A stretch of DNA of 64,000 bases from Gracilariopsis chorda. Lineage: Eukaryota; Rhodophyta; Florideophyceae; Gracilariales; Gracilariaceae. The DNA lies in the NCBI GenBank assembly GCA_003194525.1, contig NBIV01000102.1, positions 186,001 through 250,000 on the forward strand, written 5' to 3'. Positions 20,381 to 29,862 of the stretch are shown piece by piece. The notes beneath the pieces are model-generated. The model saw nothing but the letters and a program-made list of their open reading frames with translations, had not been told where the DNA came from and made no database searches. The stretch's first letter is position 1, and the number at the start of each line of letters is the position of its first letter. The translations under genes and the position numbers were made by a program.

Positions 20381-20791
20381 CTATGTAGCAAAAGCATCCC
20401 TTGCAAAACTTCTGCTTTCCTGCAACACATATCTAGTGCTTCTCGCACCATGGAATCCAGTTCTAGTTAGGAAACTTTCAACATCTTGAATGAGTTTACA
20501 ATATTCTAATCGAAGAGCTGCTTCGTTGCGACTGATGGAATGCCTGCTGGGCATACTTTGCAAATGGCCTTCAGAGCTCAAATGAGGTAGGCCACCCGCT
20601 AGGCCAGCCATTGCCGATTCCGTCAATTGCAGAAATGGCAGGTTGCCGTCCATCAAAAAGTATTGTTCCTCTTGTTTTGGAAAACAAGGTATCATTGACC
20701 AAGATTTTGCCGGTTTCAATAGAGTGAGTTTGGCCAACTGAGGAGTTCTGAACAACTGACTAAGCAATGAAGATCGGCAGTTACCCTCCAT
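20381..20791 (-). CDS. uncertain hypothetical ORF downstream of the PHD-CW gene
   Basis: A 136-codon open frame whose ATG overlaps the stop region of the PHD-CW gene on the same strand. No family motif was seen; it is Leu/Ser/Arg-rich. It may simply be 3' UTR or intergenic sequence between the PHD-CW gene and NOP56. Confidence 0.25.
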   Translation of the reverse strand: MEGNCRSSLLSQLFRTPQLAKLTLLKPAKSWSMIPCFPKQEEQYFLMDGNLPFLQLTESAMAGLAGGLPHLSSEGHLQSMPSRHSISRNEAALRLEYCKLIQDVESFLTRTGFHGARSTRYVLQESRSFARDAFAT

Positions 20792-20792
20792 T

Positions 20793-23170
20793 TCATGTCT
20801 TGTCGCCCATACGCTTAGCGAGGCGTTTCGCTTGCCGCTTAAACCTGTCCTTGTTCGCGCGGAAAGCAATGAAAATCTGGGTTAACGCTTTGTTGTTGCT
20901 AAGAGCGAGATCTGTTAGCGTATCCTCTGTGGCTTCATCCAGTTCAAGACCTGCAATGTACCCAAGCAGCTCTTGTTGTACATCATCCGGCGTCGGAGCA
21001 GAACCACCGAAACTGTCTTCCTGTTTCTGGTGATCAGTCTTTGCTTGGGCCGTAGTCGCCGCACTTTGCGTGACAGATGGAGTGGCATGTTCTGTAACAT
21101 GGGCCTGATGGCCCTCACCCGTGAGTTGGGAAGTGCCGTCCACAACAGGTGCAGGGGGGGGCGTGTTTGTGGCTCTTTGACAATACTGTCCACCTCCATT
21201 TCGTCGAAGGTCCTACTTGTGTTGACAATGCGTGGATTTTCTGCACCATTGTTGTCAGAAATCTGCATTGGATCTGGGATAGGCTCGGAGGGTCTTGTGT
21301 GAGTAGAAGCAGGAACACCATTCGGTACGTGCGTGTCTTCTTTGTTAGATCGTGTACAAAGGGGTTTAGCGGAAAGCTTCACGTTCTTCGGCGAGCGCTT
21401 TATGATGGTATCCTCATCATCGGAGCCATCACCAAAGCCGTACTCGAAAAGAGCCTTCCGCCGCACGGGACGGAGCGCTGCTTGCTCATTGATGAACTTC
21501 TCAGCACGTTGTGTTGCGGGGTCCATTTGGGACTGGCAGTGGCGGTCGCTCTGAGGCAGCCAAAATGCGTTTTCACAGTTGAACGGAAGGTCAACAGATT
21601 CCGAGAGAACCCCTTTCATTACTAGTCGTCGTCGCTTACAAATAGAACATTGGAGCCAGTCATGTCCCCCATATTGATCGCGGAACATCTTCAGAAGTCC
21701 CGGGTGAAGAGTGAGGTCCATGGGATTCCCTTCTTGGGCATCGACAATAGGGCGGTGTAATGGCTGAGCGGCGCCGGTAAGGTTCGTTGGTGGGTCAGGG
21801 ATTGGAGGGACTTTGTTGTCAGGTACTCCGGCCGAACGGCAACCCTTGCAAAACCATGGCGCTGTAGTAACAGGGTACGGGCTTACGCACTTAGCATGAA
21901 ATGCACATACACAGCCGTTGCAAGGAGTTAAGTTATAGGCGCCACCGCAAACAGCACAAACCGATGAAGGTGAAGAACCACCAACTTCCGCAACGACAGC
22001 TGAGAATGGAGAAAAGTCGGATATATACGCAGAGTCGCCAAAATCGTATCGCTGTGGTCTGTGCTTGAAAAAGACAAGTCGGTCCCAGTCACTGCCATCC
22101 ATCACCTTCGGAGCCCAAATGTTGATAAGATGATCGTGAGTCAGCGGCGCAACTTGAGGGGATCGTGTGCTTTGCACGGCGTGATCGGGGGATGAGCCAT
22201 GCACGGGGGATGGTTGCACTGGCTGAACAAGCGTGTTCTGCATTGGTGAATTAACGGAAGGGGCGGGAGGAGTGGGTTTCTTTGTTGCCGGAGAAGTAAG
22301 CTTGATGCCGGGAGACGTGGGTTTAGTTGTCACTGGTGAAGGTGGGTTGGAAGTGGTGGGGGCAGGCTTGCTCGTTAGCGGTGAAGGTAATTTGGGGGCC
22401 GCGGATACAGAAGGTGATATGGTCAGGGGGGTGTGGTTGGGAACGGGAGGTGTAGAAACGATTGGCTGCGGAGGTGTAGGCTTCGGAGGGCGCGCGGCAG
22501 TCTTTGCGGAAACGAATGCGACGTCCGGGGTGGTGGAAGTTGGGGGAGTGGGATTAAGTGTTAGCGACGGGGCGGGGGGGGTCGCAAGGGCGTTTGGTGA
22601 TCTCGGTGATGCACCAGATAGAAGCGGAGGTGAAACGGGGGCAGGAGTGATCTTCGGGGAGTTCAAGGGAAGCGGGAGTGACGGTTGTGGAGGCTGAAAG
22701 GCAGTGACGTTGAGCAAAGAAAGAGAGCCTGCGGGAGCTGCAACGGGAGCTCTAGAGATCGGGGATCGAGAAACTGAGGCAGCACGCGACGAAGGGGTGT
22801 CGCTGTTTGGTGGCCTTGGTGGGGTGGGGGAGGGAGCTTTGGGTTGTAGGGGAGAAGATACAGGAGTGGTGACGGCCGTGGGTGGCGTAGGATCCGGTCG
22901 GGGCTTCTTTGCGGGGGATTGGTCGTCTTCCGCGTCACTCTCTAGAGAGAAGGAGGAATTGGAGCGACGGATTTGTGAACGAGGGCGTTTCTGAGCTCTT
23001 GTGACTGGGGTCTCGTCCTCGTCGGCGTCGGAGTCGGACTCCGGATCAGCGTAGACAGTTTGATCGAGAAAATCGTCAACGGAAATGGAACGGTCGCGCG
23101 GTGGAGCGGAAAGCGACGCGTGCTGGTCGGCTGAGATTCGTTTGGTTCCTTGATCAAAGGATGCAGACAT
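20793..23170 (-). CDS. PHD finger plus CW zinc finger chromatin protein (apparent frameshift)
   Basis: From the ATG at 23170 the protein has an acidic/basic N-terminus and then about 280 residues of Pro/Ser/Thr-rich linker. A PHD finger (about 398-442, CAVCGG...CNGCVCAFHAKC...WFCKGC) and a CW-type zinc finger (about 503-548, WLQCSICKRRR...W...C) follow. These are histone H3-tail readers that often bind unmodified or methylated K4. The frame runs into a run of eight G (+ strand 21154-21161). Beyond it, the protein-like sequence continues in another frame to 20793 (EELLGYIAGLELDE-like helices and a Lys/Arg-rich end). One added base in the run would give about 792 residues. In the primary frame the C-terminus turns into nonsense-like Arg/Met-rich sequence to 20915. 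Confidence 0.8.
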
Positions 23171-23728
23171 TGGGGCAAAGGGTATGCGATGAGCGAACTT
23201 GGTGAACGCAGACCGCAACCAGTTTGCCGCCTTTTGTATCGGTTCGGCTATAGTTGAAGGACTGAGGAGGGAGAGGGGTGAGCTTTGCGGTAGAGATGTT
23301 TGATCCGATCCGGGAGAGGGTAGGGATGCACTTGGAATATGACGTTGCAGTGATCAGGGAGGCAGCGGGCCGACAGAATATAAGGCGTGTTCTGGGCTGG
23401 CCTGGATTAGTATTTGTTTCAATTGGAGGACGCCAGCCTACGGCGCACAGCAAATAATTTGGACTCCAAATCGCCGATGTGGCAGTGGAATTGTTCTGCC
23501 GCCAGTGGCGGCCCTGCACGGAATCAGATTCTGCTTCGGTCAAGTGTAAGCAAATTCTCTGTAAGACCATCCATCTCTGACCACGAGCCGTGAGACAACA
23601 CCAACGAATTGTCGTCTTCGTTCCGCGATGCAGCGACTTGTGCAACTTCTTCCTCAATGCGCCGGGATCGTTCCTCGTGAACTCACAACCAATTCAACCG
23701 TCCTGTTTCGTCCGCCCCTTCTACACAA
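23171..23728. promoter_or_regulatory. divergent region between the PHD-CW gene and NDUFS8
   Basis: 558 bp between diverging starts. A short + strand frame begins with an ATG at 23628 (MQRLVQLLPQ...), out of frame with the NDUFS8 start, so it may be an upstream ORF. Nothing else recognised. Confidence 0.4.
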
Positions 23729-24542
23729 ATGCAGCGGCTCCCTACAATCGCGAGGTCGGCGCGGCTTCTGCGCCCGCAAGCCCGCACCATATTCTCAGTC
23801 ACTCCGAGATTGAACGAGGGCGAACAAAAGCCTACAACCCCCTCTACATCAGAGACCCCACTCAAGTCTAATCCACAGCACCGTAAGTTTCATTCAGTTT
23901 CATCCGTTTCATCGGTTCGGCGCCGTGCTTAACTCAAACTCTCACCACGACTTGTCAATGCATTTGCAATCGCTCTAACTGCGAATACAACGATCATTTT
24001 CCATATGGATCTCTTCGTTTCTCGTTCGCTTCTCCTTCGCTTTTTCCTTCGTTCATGTAGTTGTCACTCGTACGGCGGAAGCACTCTTCCTCACTGAAAT
24101 GTTCAGAGGTCTTGCACTCACCTTGCAGTACTTCTTCCAGCCAAAGGTAACGCTCAACTATCCTATGGAAAAGGGACCGCTTTCCCCTCGCTTCCGAGGT
24201 GAGCATGCCCTCCGTCGTTACCCTTCCGGAGAAGAACGTTGTATTGCCTGCAAACTCTGCGAAGCTGTTTGTCCCGCACAAGCCATCACCATTGAGGCCG
24301 AGCCGCGTCCAGATGGATCACGACGAACCACAAGATATGACATCGACATGACCAAGTGCATCTTTTGCGGCGCTTGCCAGGAGGCTTGTCCTGTTGACGC
24401 TATTGTTGAAGGCCCCAACTACGAATATGCCACGGAGACGCATGAAGAGTTGCTTTATAACAAGGAAAAGTTGTTGGCAAATGGAGACAGATGGGAGTCG
24501 GAAATTGCGAAGAACATTGCCAACGAGAGCATGTATCGCTGA
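23729..24542 (+). CDS. NDUFS8: complex I 23-kDa Fe-S subunit NDUFS8/TYKY (two exons)
   Basis: Exon 1 (23729-23882) encodes an Arg-rich mitochondrial presequence ([19 protein letters not shown]...). A 178-bp GTAAGT...TGTAG intron follows, and exon 2 is 24061-24542; the total is 211 residues. Exon 2 carries [37 protein letters not shown] and two 4Fe-4S motifs, [12 protein letters not shown] at 112-123 and [12 protein letters not shown] at 151-162. Together these coordinate clusters N6a and N6b on the electron path to ubiquinone. All eight cysteines are present. The splice joins in phase 1 to give [15 protein letters not shown]. Confidence 0.95.
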
Positions 24543-26160
24543 TACAACCTAGCCTACTGCGTACTGCGTTGTTGTCAATTGTTTCTTTATTGCGCACCAA
24601 TACCATCTCTTTTTGTTGTAGCATGAGCTTCTCAAGTCTAGTTGATTTTACCCACCTCTCTCTCTGTTTTGCGAACACGCATACATTAATTCCTCGTAGC
24701 GCGGGGGTTTGCTAAGAACCCCGACAACCTATTATACTTACTCCTATACGGTAGCCACGAACTACAAACCAGTAGCCGTGCTACACTCACTGGGGTACAT
24801 ATGATACGAAGTAAGTATTACGTCCCGTATGTGTCTTCAAGCGCTGAAGCGTTTCGTTTCCGACGACTATCGCCTTCTTCTCTGCACCTCTTCATTCACC
24901 CTCTAGAGATCGTCGGGTAAGGGGTACACTACGACAAGGGGCTTCGCATGTGCCACGTTGGCCGCCATGGAAACCATTGACGACATCCTTTCGCCCAATC
25001 CTCATATCATCGACGAGATCGGACAAAAGAACCGGCGCGTAGCTTGTATCATCATCCGTCCCAAGCGTAGTCCTCCGAGAAACCCCTGGAAAACCCCCGT
25101 CCAGAGGCTCCTTTGGCGCTCTTTCTTCGAGGGAAAAAGTTCAGGGAAACGGCGGTTGGATCTTCTTCTGACAACAGGCTCGTGACCGATTGCGTACGTG
25201 CAGTTAGACGGTGGCCTTTTCACGACTTGCCACCAGGTCCGCGACCGGCCAGCTGACCGATCGCCTGGACGAGTTTAACGACTTCCCGGGTCTTTACCAA
25301 CCTAGAGCCCCACTTGCATCGGCATGCTTAGTATCATTTCGATTAGCCGTATCCGCGATAGTGATAGCTGTTCTGCGCCAATGCCCACTTTTCTATTTGT
25401 TAGAAGGCGTCAGGTTCTCGCGTGTGGTTGACTGCCTGCTTAAAACTTAAACCATACATCAGCTTGCTCATTGCATTATCGATTATCCCTATGTGCCATA
25501 GGAGGCATACGGATTTCTCTCCAGTTGTTTTGTGCGATTGTTCACGTTCGGATTATTTTCCCGCGATTGCCATTGCACCCCTGGAACGCATGGTCCTTTT
25601 ACGGAAAGAAAAGACTCTTCCACGGGTGTAACCGACTTAGAAAGGTGATGTATAGTGGATTACTTATCTCCGTGGACAAACCGTTAAACACTGTTGTACT
25701 TGAAAGGTTCAGTCTTGCAGACTGCCTTTCTTTGAAACAGTACGCTCAGGAAACACCACTCAAGAGGAATTTTGAAAGCCACAGTCGTTTTCATACAAAG
25801 TCCCATTGCAACCTTTTATCCACGAACCGTAGCAGCGCACATGTACTTTATGCCCAGCTGAAGACATCTCTTTGTCAGTGATAACCATCTATATGTTCGT
25901 ATTGTTCGACAAGGTACACAGCCTGTTACAAACAGTATCCCTGCCCGTCCGAATCGTTTCAAAATCTACTTGGCGCTCGCAGGTTCAAAATTAGAATCAC
26001 TCGATTCCCTGCAACAAACAAGCAAGCACACCAAGCAAACGCAAGACTACTAGCAAGGAACCCCCTCTCGTTGAGCAACATCTTGTCCAGCACGTGCGAA
26101 GCACGAATATGCAGCATCAACACTGAGATCAGTTCCATCAAGTCGTAGTTCGTTTAGAGA
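24543..26160. other. 1.6-kb intergenic region, no gene recognised
   Basis: An ATG at 24967 in good context opens a 72-codon frame (24967-25185) with no family match. A longer frame at 25471-25881 looks random. Nothing else seen. Confidence 0.5.
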
Positions 26161-27069
26161 ATGTCTGACGAACAAGTATCGATTCCGACAACTCTACTAT
26201 TTCGGCCTCTAGTTCTCCTGGATGGTGATGAGGATTGTGAACAAGAATCGACAATAGCCGAACAGGACGCTGGCAGGCCATCAGACTTATATGTGTACAA
26301 CGGACGTCTCACGACTCTTGCAAACGAAGCTGAACCCATTCATTTGGTTTCTCGATCGGCCAAATCGGCTAAACAGTTCTTTTGTCCTGTGTGTGACGCT
26401 GTGATCAAAGTCACCGCTAAAGATATCTACTGTGGGAAATGTCAGTGGAATGCTACTCAGGCTGGAATACACTCGGTTGCCGAGCTTCTACAGAGAGAGG
26501 CCGATCCATATCCGATATTGACCGAACGCTTTCAACAACTGGTTAAAATCGCTCGAGGTGAGGTAGAAGCTGAGTGCGCCATCACTGACGGAGAAGAGCC
26601 CGACTCTGGTTATGATCCTCTGTTCAGCGATGTTCGAATCGATGAACTGACAGACAAACGGGTTCAAGTCGGAAGACTGTTTAAAAAGGGTGAGCCACCC
26701 CGTCGACGTCTCGTGTCTCCTGCAGTGGAAGTATTGGATGGCGAAGCGGTAAGTGCAGAACTGGTTCTGCCAAAGCTTCAAGTGGATATCTGTGGAGCAG
26801 ATGCAATTGTACAGATGCACAATGTTCGTGATGAAGACGTTTCAGTGTTGGTATGTGCCGCTGGTGAGGACGATGGACAGGCGTTGACATTGGGGACCGA
26901 AGTGATTGGCGAGGCGCGTCTACATGTGGCACAGGAAGCAATCATGTACGAGCGAGACGGAGGTGTAGTAGAACTTGACTTCTGGTTTTGCTACGAGAGC
27001 GGGGAATTCGCGAGCAATCAGTTTGGGGTTAGGGTGTTTGCGCGCTTTACAAAGAATGAGGAGGATTAG
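26161..27069 (+). CDS. zinc-ribbon protein resembling dynactin p62 (DCTN4)
   Basis: This is a 302-residue intronless protein. Residues about 78-105 hold a zinc ribbon CPVC...YCGKCQWNATQAGI, and then a helix (LTERFQQLVKIARGE). In dynactin p62 the pattern CPxC...CxxCRW-T/S-xxxG is followed by a similar helical segment with an xxLxxYYQ motif. The C-terminal half (about 180-300) is beta-rich, with LQVDICGADAIVQMHNVRDE and ending FGVRVFARF, also like p62. It is much shorter than animal p62 (about 460 residues). The resemblance is by pattern only. If correct it is surprising, since red algae are known for lacking dynein. The stop is 7 bp from the facing PRP38 gene. Confidence 0.6.
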   Translation: MSDEQVSIPTTLLFRPLVLLDGDEDCEQESTIAEQDAGRPSDLYVYNGRLTTLANEAEPIHLVSRSAKSAKQFFCPVCDAVIKVTAKDIYCGKCQWNATQAGIHSVAELLQREADPYPILTERFQQLVKIARGEVEAECAITDGEEPDSGYDPLFSDVRIDELTDKRVQVGRLFKKGEPPRRRLVSPAVEVLDGEAVSAELVLPKLQVDICGADAIVQMHNVRDEDVSVLVCAAGEDDGQALTLGTEVIGEARLHVAQEAIMYERDGGVVELDFWFCYESGEFASNQFGVRVFARFTKNEED

Positions 27070-27076
27070 TTGAAAG

Positions 27077-27670
27077 TTAGAGAGCGAGGGCAGACTTTCT
27101 GGCTGAAAGCTGGGCGGTTTCTACCAATAAAGGTCGCGGTGGAAGACGAGGAAGCGGAATGCCAAATAGCTCACGTTGGGTGAGTAAGGCGTCGACAATG
27201 TCATCAACATGGACAATAACAAAGGTGCCGTTGGTAGAAACAGTTGGCATGAACGGGGCAACGTCAACACTGCGTGCCACAAGCTTACGATAGTCGGAGA
27301 GTAGCGGTTCTAACAATCGATGCACAGCTGCAGGGGTCTCCATAAGTCGGATGTAAAAGGCTGCGAGGATGCGCGGGTACTTGAAGTGTGTTTGATCGAG
27401 GTAAACGGAAATCTCTGGCGTGGTGGGTGCTAGTTGGAGCAACTTGAGAAGCATACACAGAAACGGACTTGGAGTATGCATTGGGCCTTGTGTACCAGAA
27501 ATGTAAGACAGTGATACCGCAAGTGGGACCAAATCAGCTACAGAGACGCCAAACAGATGACGGTTCCAGTACGGGCTTCGATGGATTGAAGAGCGCGTAA
27601 TCGGCGGGATGTGGTTTTGCGGATCGTACCCCAATCTATGAAGTGCACCTTCATCTGTGGTGTTGGCCAT
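27077..27670 (-). CDS. PRPF38A: PRP38 family pre-mRNA splicing factor
   Basis: The 197-residue protein matches the PRP38 domain throughout. It has RSSIHRSPYWNRHLFGVS at the start, then LSYISGTQGPMHTPSPFLCMLLKLLQLAP, HFKYPRILAAFYIRL, YRKLVARS and VDDIVDALLTQRELFGIPLPRLPPR at the end. The order and spacing match PRPF38A, a tri-snRNP/B-complex protein needed for spliceosome activation. There is no C-terminal RS tail. Presence of a core B-complex factor agrees with the few but consistent introns in this window. Intronless; ATG at 27670. Confidence 0.93.
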   Translation of the reverse strand: MANTTDEGALHRLGYDPQNHIPPITRSSIHRSPYWNRHLFGVSVADLVPLAVSLSYISGTQGPMHTPSPFLCMLLKLLQLAPTTPEISVYLDQTHFKYPRILAAFYIRLMETPAAVHRLLEPLLSDYRKLVARSVDVAPFMPTVSTNGTFVIVHVDDIVDALLTQRELFGIPLPRLPPRPLLVETAQLSARKSALAL

Positions 27671-28935
27671 GGGTGGCTATCTTCGTTGGCACACTCTGCA
27701 GCGCTGTGTGTGACGGATAGTGGCGGTTGTGAGAGGAGTATAATCTTCCGCTGGAGCGCTCGGACGAGAGAAAACGGTTATTTTGAGTCGATATGGCGAC
27801 GAGTGGTGTGGATTTGAGCTTGTGAAAATGGGAGGAGGGTCAGAGTGCAGATGGAACTGTCAGGGGATCGCTTCTTGGAGGAGGGTTGGGAAGACAGGGG
27901 GCGGTTTCTCTTTGTGGTAGAGAGACGTCTTCAGCCGGTGGTAATTTTAGTCATTGAGCTTGTCCGTAAGGCGACAAGTGGTCAATCGTTTACCGAGATA
28001 CAGTCCTGTTATTGTAGCAGATACGCACGGGACACCGGTCGCACGCATTCCGTCGGTGTATCCGAGCTGTTCTTCATTAAGCGACATCGTCACAAGGTTA
28101 GAAGTCTGATGGTCGCCAACAACGCTTATCGACAGCATCAGCATTAAACTTTATATCTGTACTATGCAGTGGACCGAGCTTCACGCCATCTATTCGATGG
28201 CGCTCAGTGGACTCAAACAAGGAGTCACGTATTTACTTAATTCTCGCGGTCCCGCGGACTGTCAACAAAAAGGGCTTCGTGACAAGATCCGCACGCGCAA
28301 TGAACATCGAGTCTTGCGTCAGAAAACGCGTCAACGCCGTACCTGAAAGTGCGAGCTCCAGCGCCAAAAACCGGTTTGTAAACATGCACTCACTGATAAC
28401 ATCGCATCCCCTCACAAGCCACAGTAAAGGTTAGATTGCTACCACCGAAACTCGAATCCAGAAACATCCTCGCCAAGTTCGCAAGTCACCCTACAAAAGA
28501 TGCAACAAAAATCATTCATTTCGCACCCAAGTCACGCGACGCTTTGTCTGACACTCGCGACCTCTCGCAACTACGCCATCTCGTGACGTTGTGGAGGGAA
28601 GTAGTCGCACTACAGCCCACTAATCATGTTCCACGTGCTTTCGGCTAACGCAGGCCGCGATACCACTGTCTTGATGAACGACACCCACCACTTTCGCCAG
28701 AGCTGCGTCTTCATGAATTGCAAGCACCTGCTTTGCTCCATCGCTGCTGACTCACGCCGCACGCCTGTGCCACACGTCGGCACTGCTGTAGCAGCACAGT
28801 TCTGACCTGTGCTCCATGAATCTCAACTCCACTCCATTGACGCTCGAGTGCAGTATAAAACGAACAATTGACGCACTGCCACCTACCCGTCCCGTCTGTC
28901 ATCCAACTTTACCAAGCTCTGCCCCATCCGTAACC
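27671..28935. other. 1.3-kb intergenic region upstream of the Ser-rich gene
   Basis: Several short frames, none with a motif (the longest is 28436-28648, + strand). The 3' end carries a TATA box for the next gene. Confidence 0.5.
28854..28860 (+). promoter_or_regulatory. TATA box of the Ser-rich gene
   Basis: TATAAAA lies 82 bp before the ATG at 28936, in a C-rich context, at a plausible promoter distance. Confidence 0.65.
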
Positions 28936-29499
28936 ATGTCTTCCAGGCAGTCGAAATCCTCCTCGTCGTCTTCCTCGTCTTCCTCCAAGCCTTCCTCGTC
29001 TTCCTCCAAGTCTTCCTCGTCTTCTTCCATGCCGAGTTCAGCACACCGGAGCCACACGCACAGCCGCTCCAAAAAGTCTTCTTCATCGTCCTCGTCCGCT
29101 CTGTCTTCCACGCCACCAGATATCTCAATCAGCAGTGCGCCTTTTTCCGATGATGAATCCTCCACCGCAAGCGATCATGTACCAGAAATTAGTCCAAGAC
29201 TTAGTAGACTGAGGCGTCAAATTACGCCTTCCGCCCCAATCGACATACCACCAAGGCGTAACTTCACGCCCCCAATGTCCTTCTCCATGACTGAAAGTCT
29301 CGCTGCAGCCAAGGCCGAATTAGACCCAAAGAACATGCCTCCGGGTACCGCGAACCCATTTATAGTCATGCCTGGTGGTGATTTCGTCCCGCCGCACATC
29401 CTGGCAGAGCGTGCACGTGGACCCCCGCCAATGGCCAGATCCTACCCTGGGAAACGGAGGTTTAAGGACAACGGTGATCCCCCGGATTGGTTTTACTAG
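28936..29499 (+). CDS. Ser-rich hypothetical protein
   Basis: This 187-residue protein is not recognised. Residues 1-60 are almost pure Ser with Lys/Pro interruptions (CCTCGTCTT-type tandem codons). The middle part is Ser/Asp/Pro-rich. The C-terminal third is distinctive: NPFIVMPGGDFVPPHILAER, ending GDPPDWFY. The low-complexity part also opens long frames on the other strand, but the TATA box, the ATG context and the ordered C-terminus favour this one. No signal peptide or membrane segment. Confidence 0.6.
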   Translation: MSSRQSKSSSSSSSSSSKPSSSSSKSSSSSSMPSSAHRSHTHSRSKKSSSSSSSALSSTPPDISISSAPFSDDESSTASDHVPEISPRLSRLRRQITPSAPIDIPPRRNFTPPMSFSMTESLAAAKAELDPKNMPPGTANPFIVMPGGDFVPPHILAERARGPPPMARSYPGKRRFKDNGDPPDWFY

Positions 29500-29862
29500 G
29501 AAGCTCCTTGCTCTACGCTGCTTTCTTACCTAATTTACCGTATCCATCAACAGCAAACGCCAGCGTGTCTGTACAACACCTTTATGTACTTGCTTGATGT
29601 ATCATCTTTACTGCAGAGCTCGCAGTTTCCTTCTATGCGTCCACCTCTGGAGAGACAGGTTGCTCTGGAGAGATAGGTTGCTGTGTCTCCCTCCTAAACT
29701 TAACCTTGGTATAAAATGGCAGTATACCACTAAATCATCTCTTCCAGTATTATCCTCCTTGACACAGTTGCCATCCATGATTGTCCAACAACGCAGACAA
29801 TAGCCGTACTTGCCGCTCAACTCTTTAGAAGACATCAATTTGAGCGCCTTTTTAAGCTGCAC
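29500..29862. other. convergent intergenic region
   Basis: 363 bp between the Ser-rich gene and NUP93 stops. An 18-bp unit CTCTGGAGAGAYAGGTTG is tandemly duplicated at 29645-29680. No gene seen. Confidence 0.55.

Noticed and set aside
22233..22697. Gly/Val-rich + strand ORF
   Set aside because: Antisense of the Pro/Thr-rich linker of the PHD-CW gene.
28883..29165. Glu/Asp- or Trp/Lys-rich minus-strand ORFs opposite the Ser-rich gene
   Set aside because: They are mirror frames of the Ser codon repeats on the + strand and have no start context or ordered domain.
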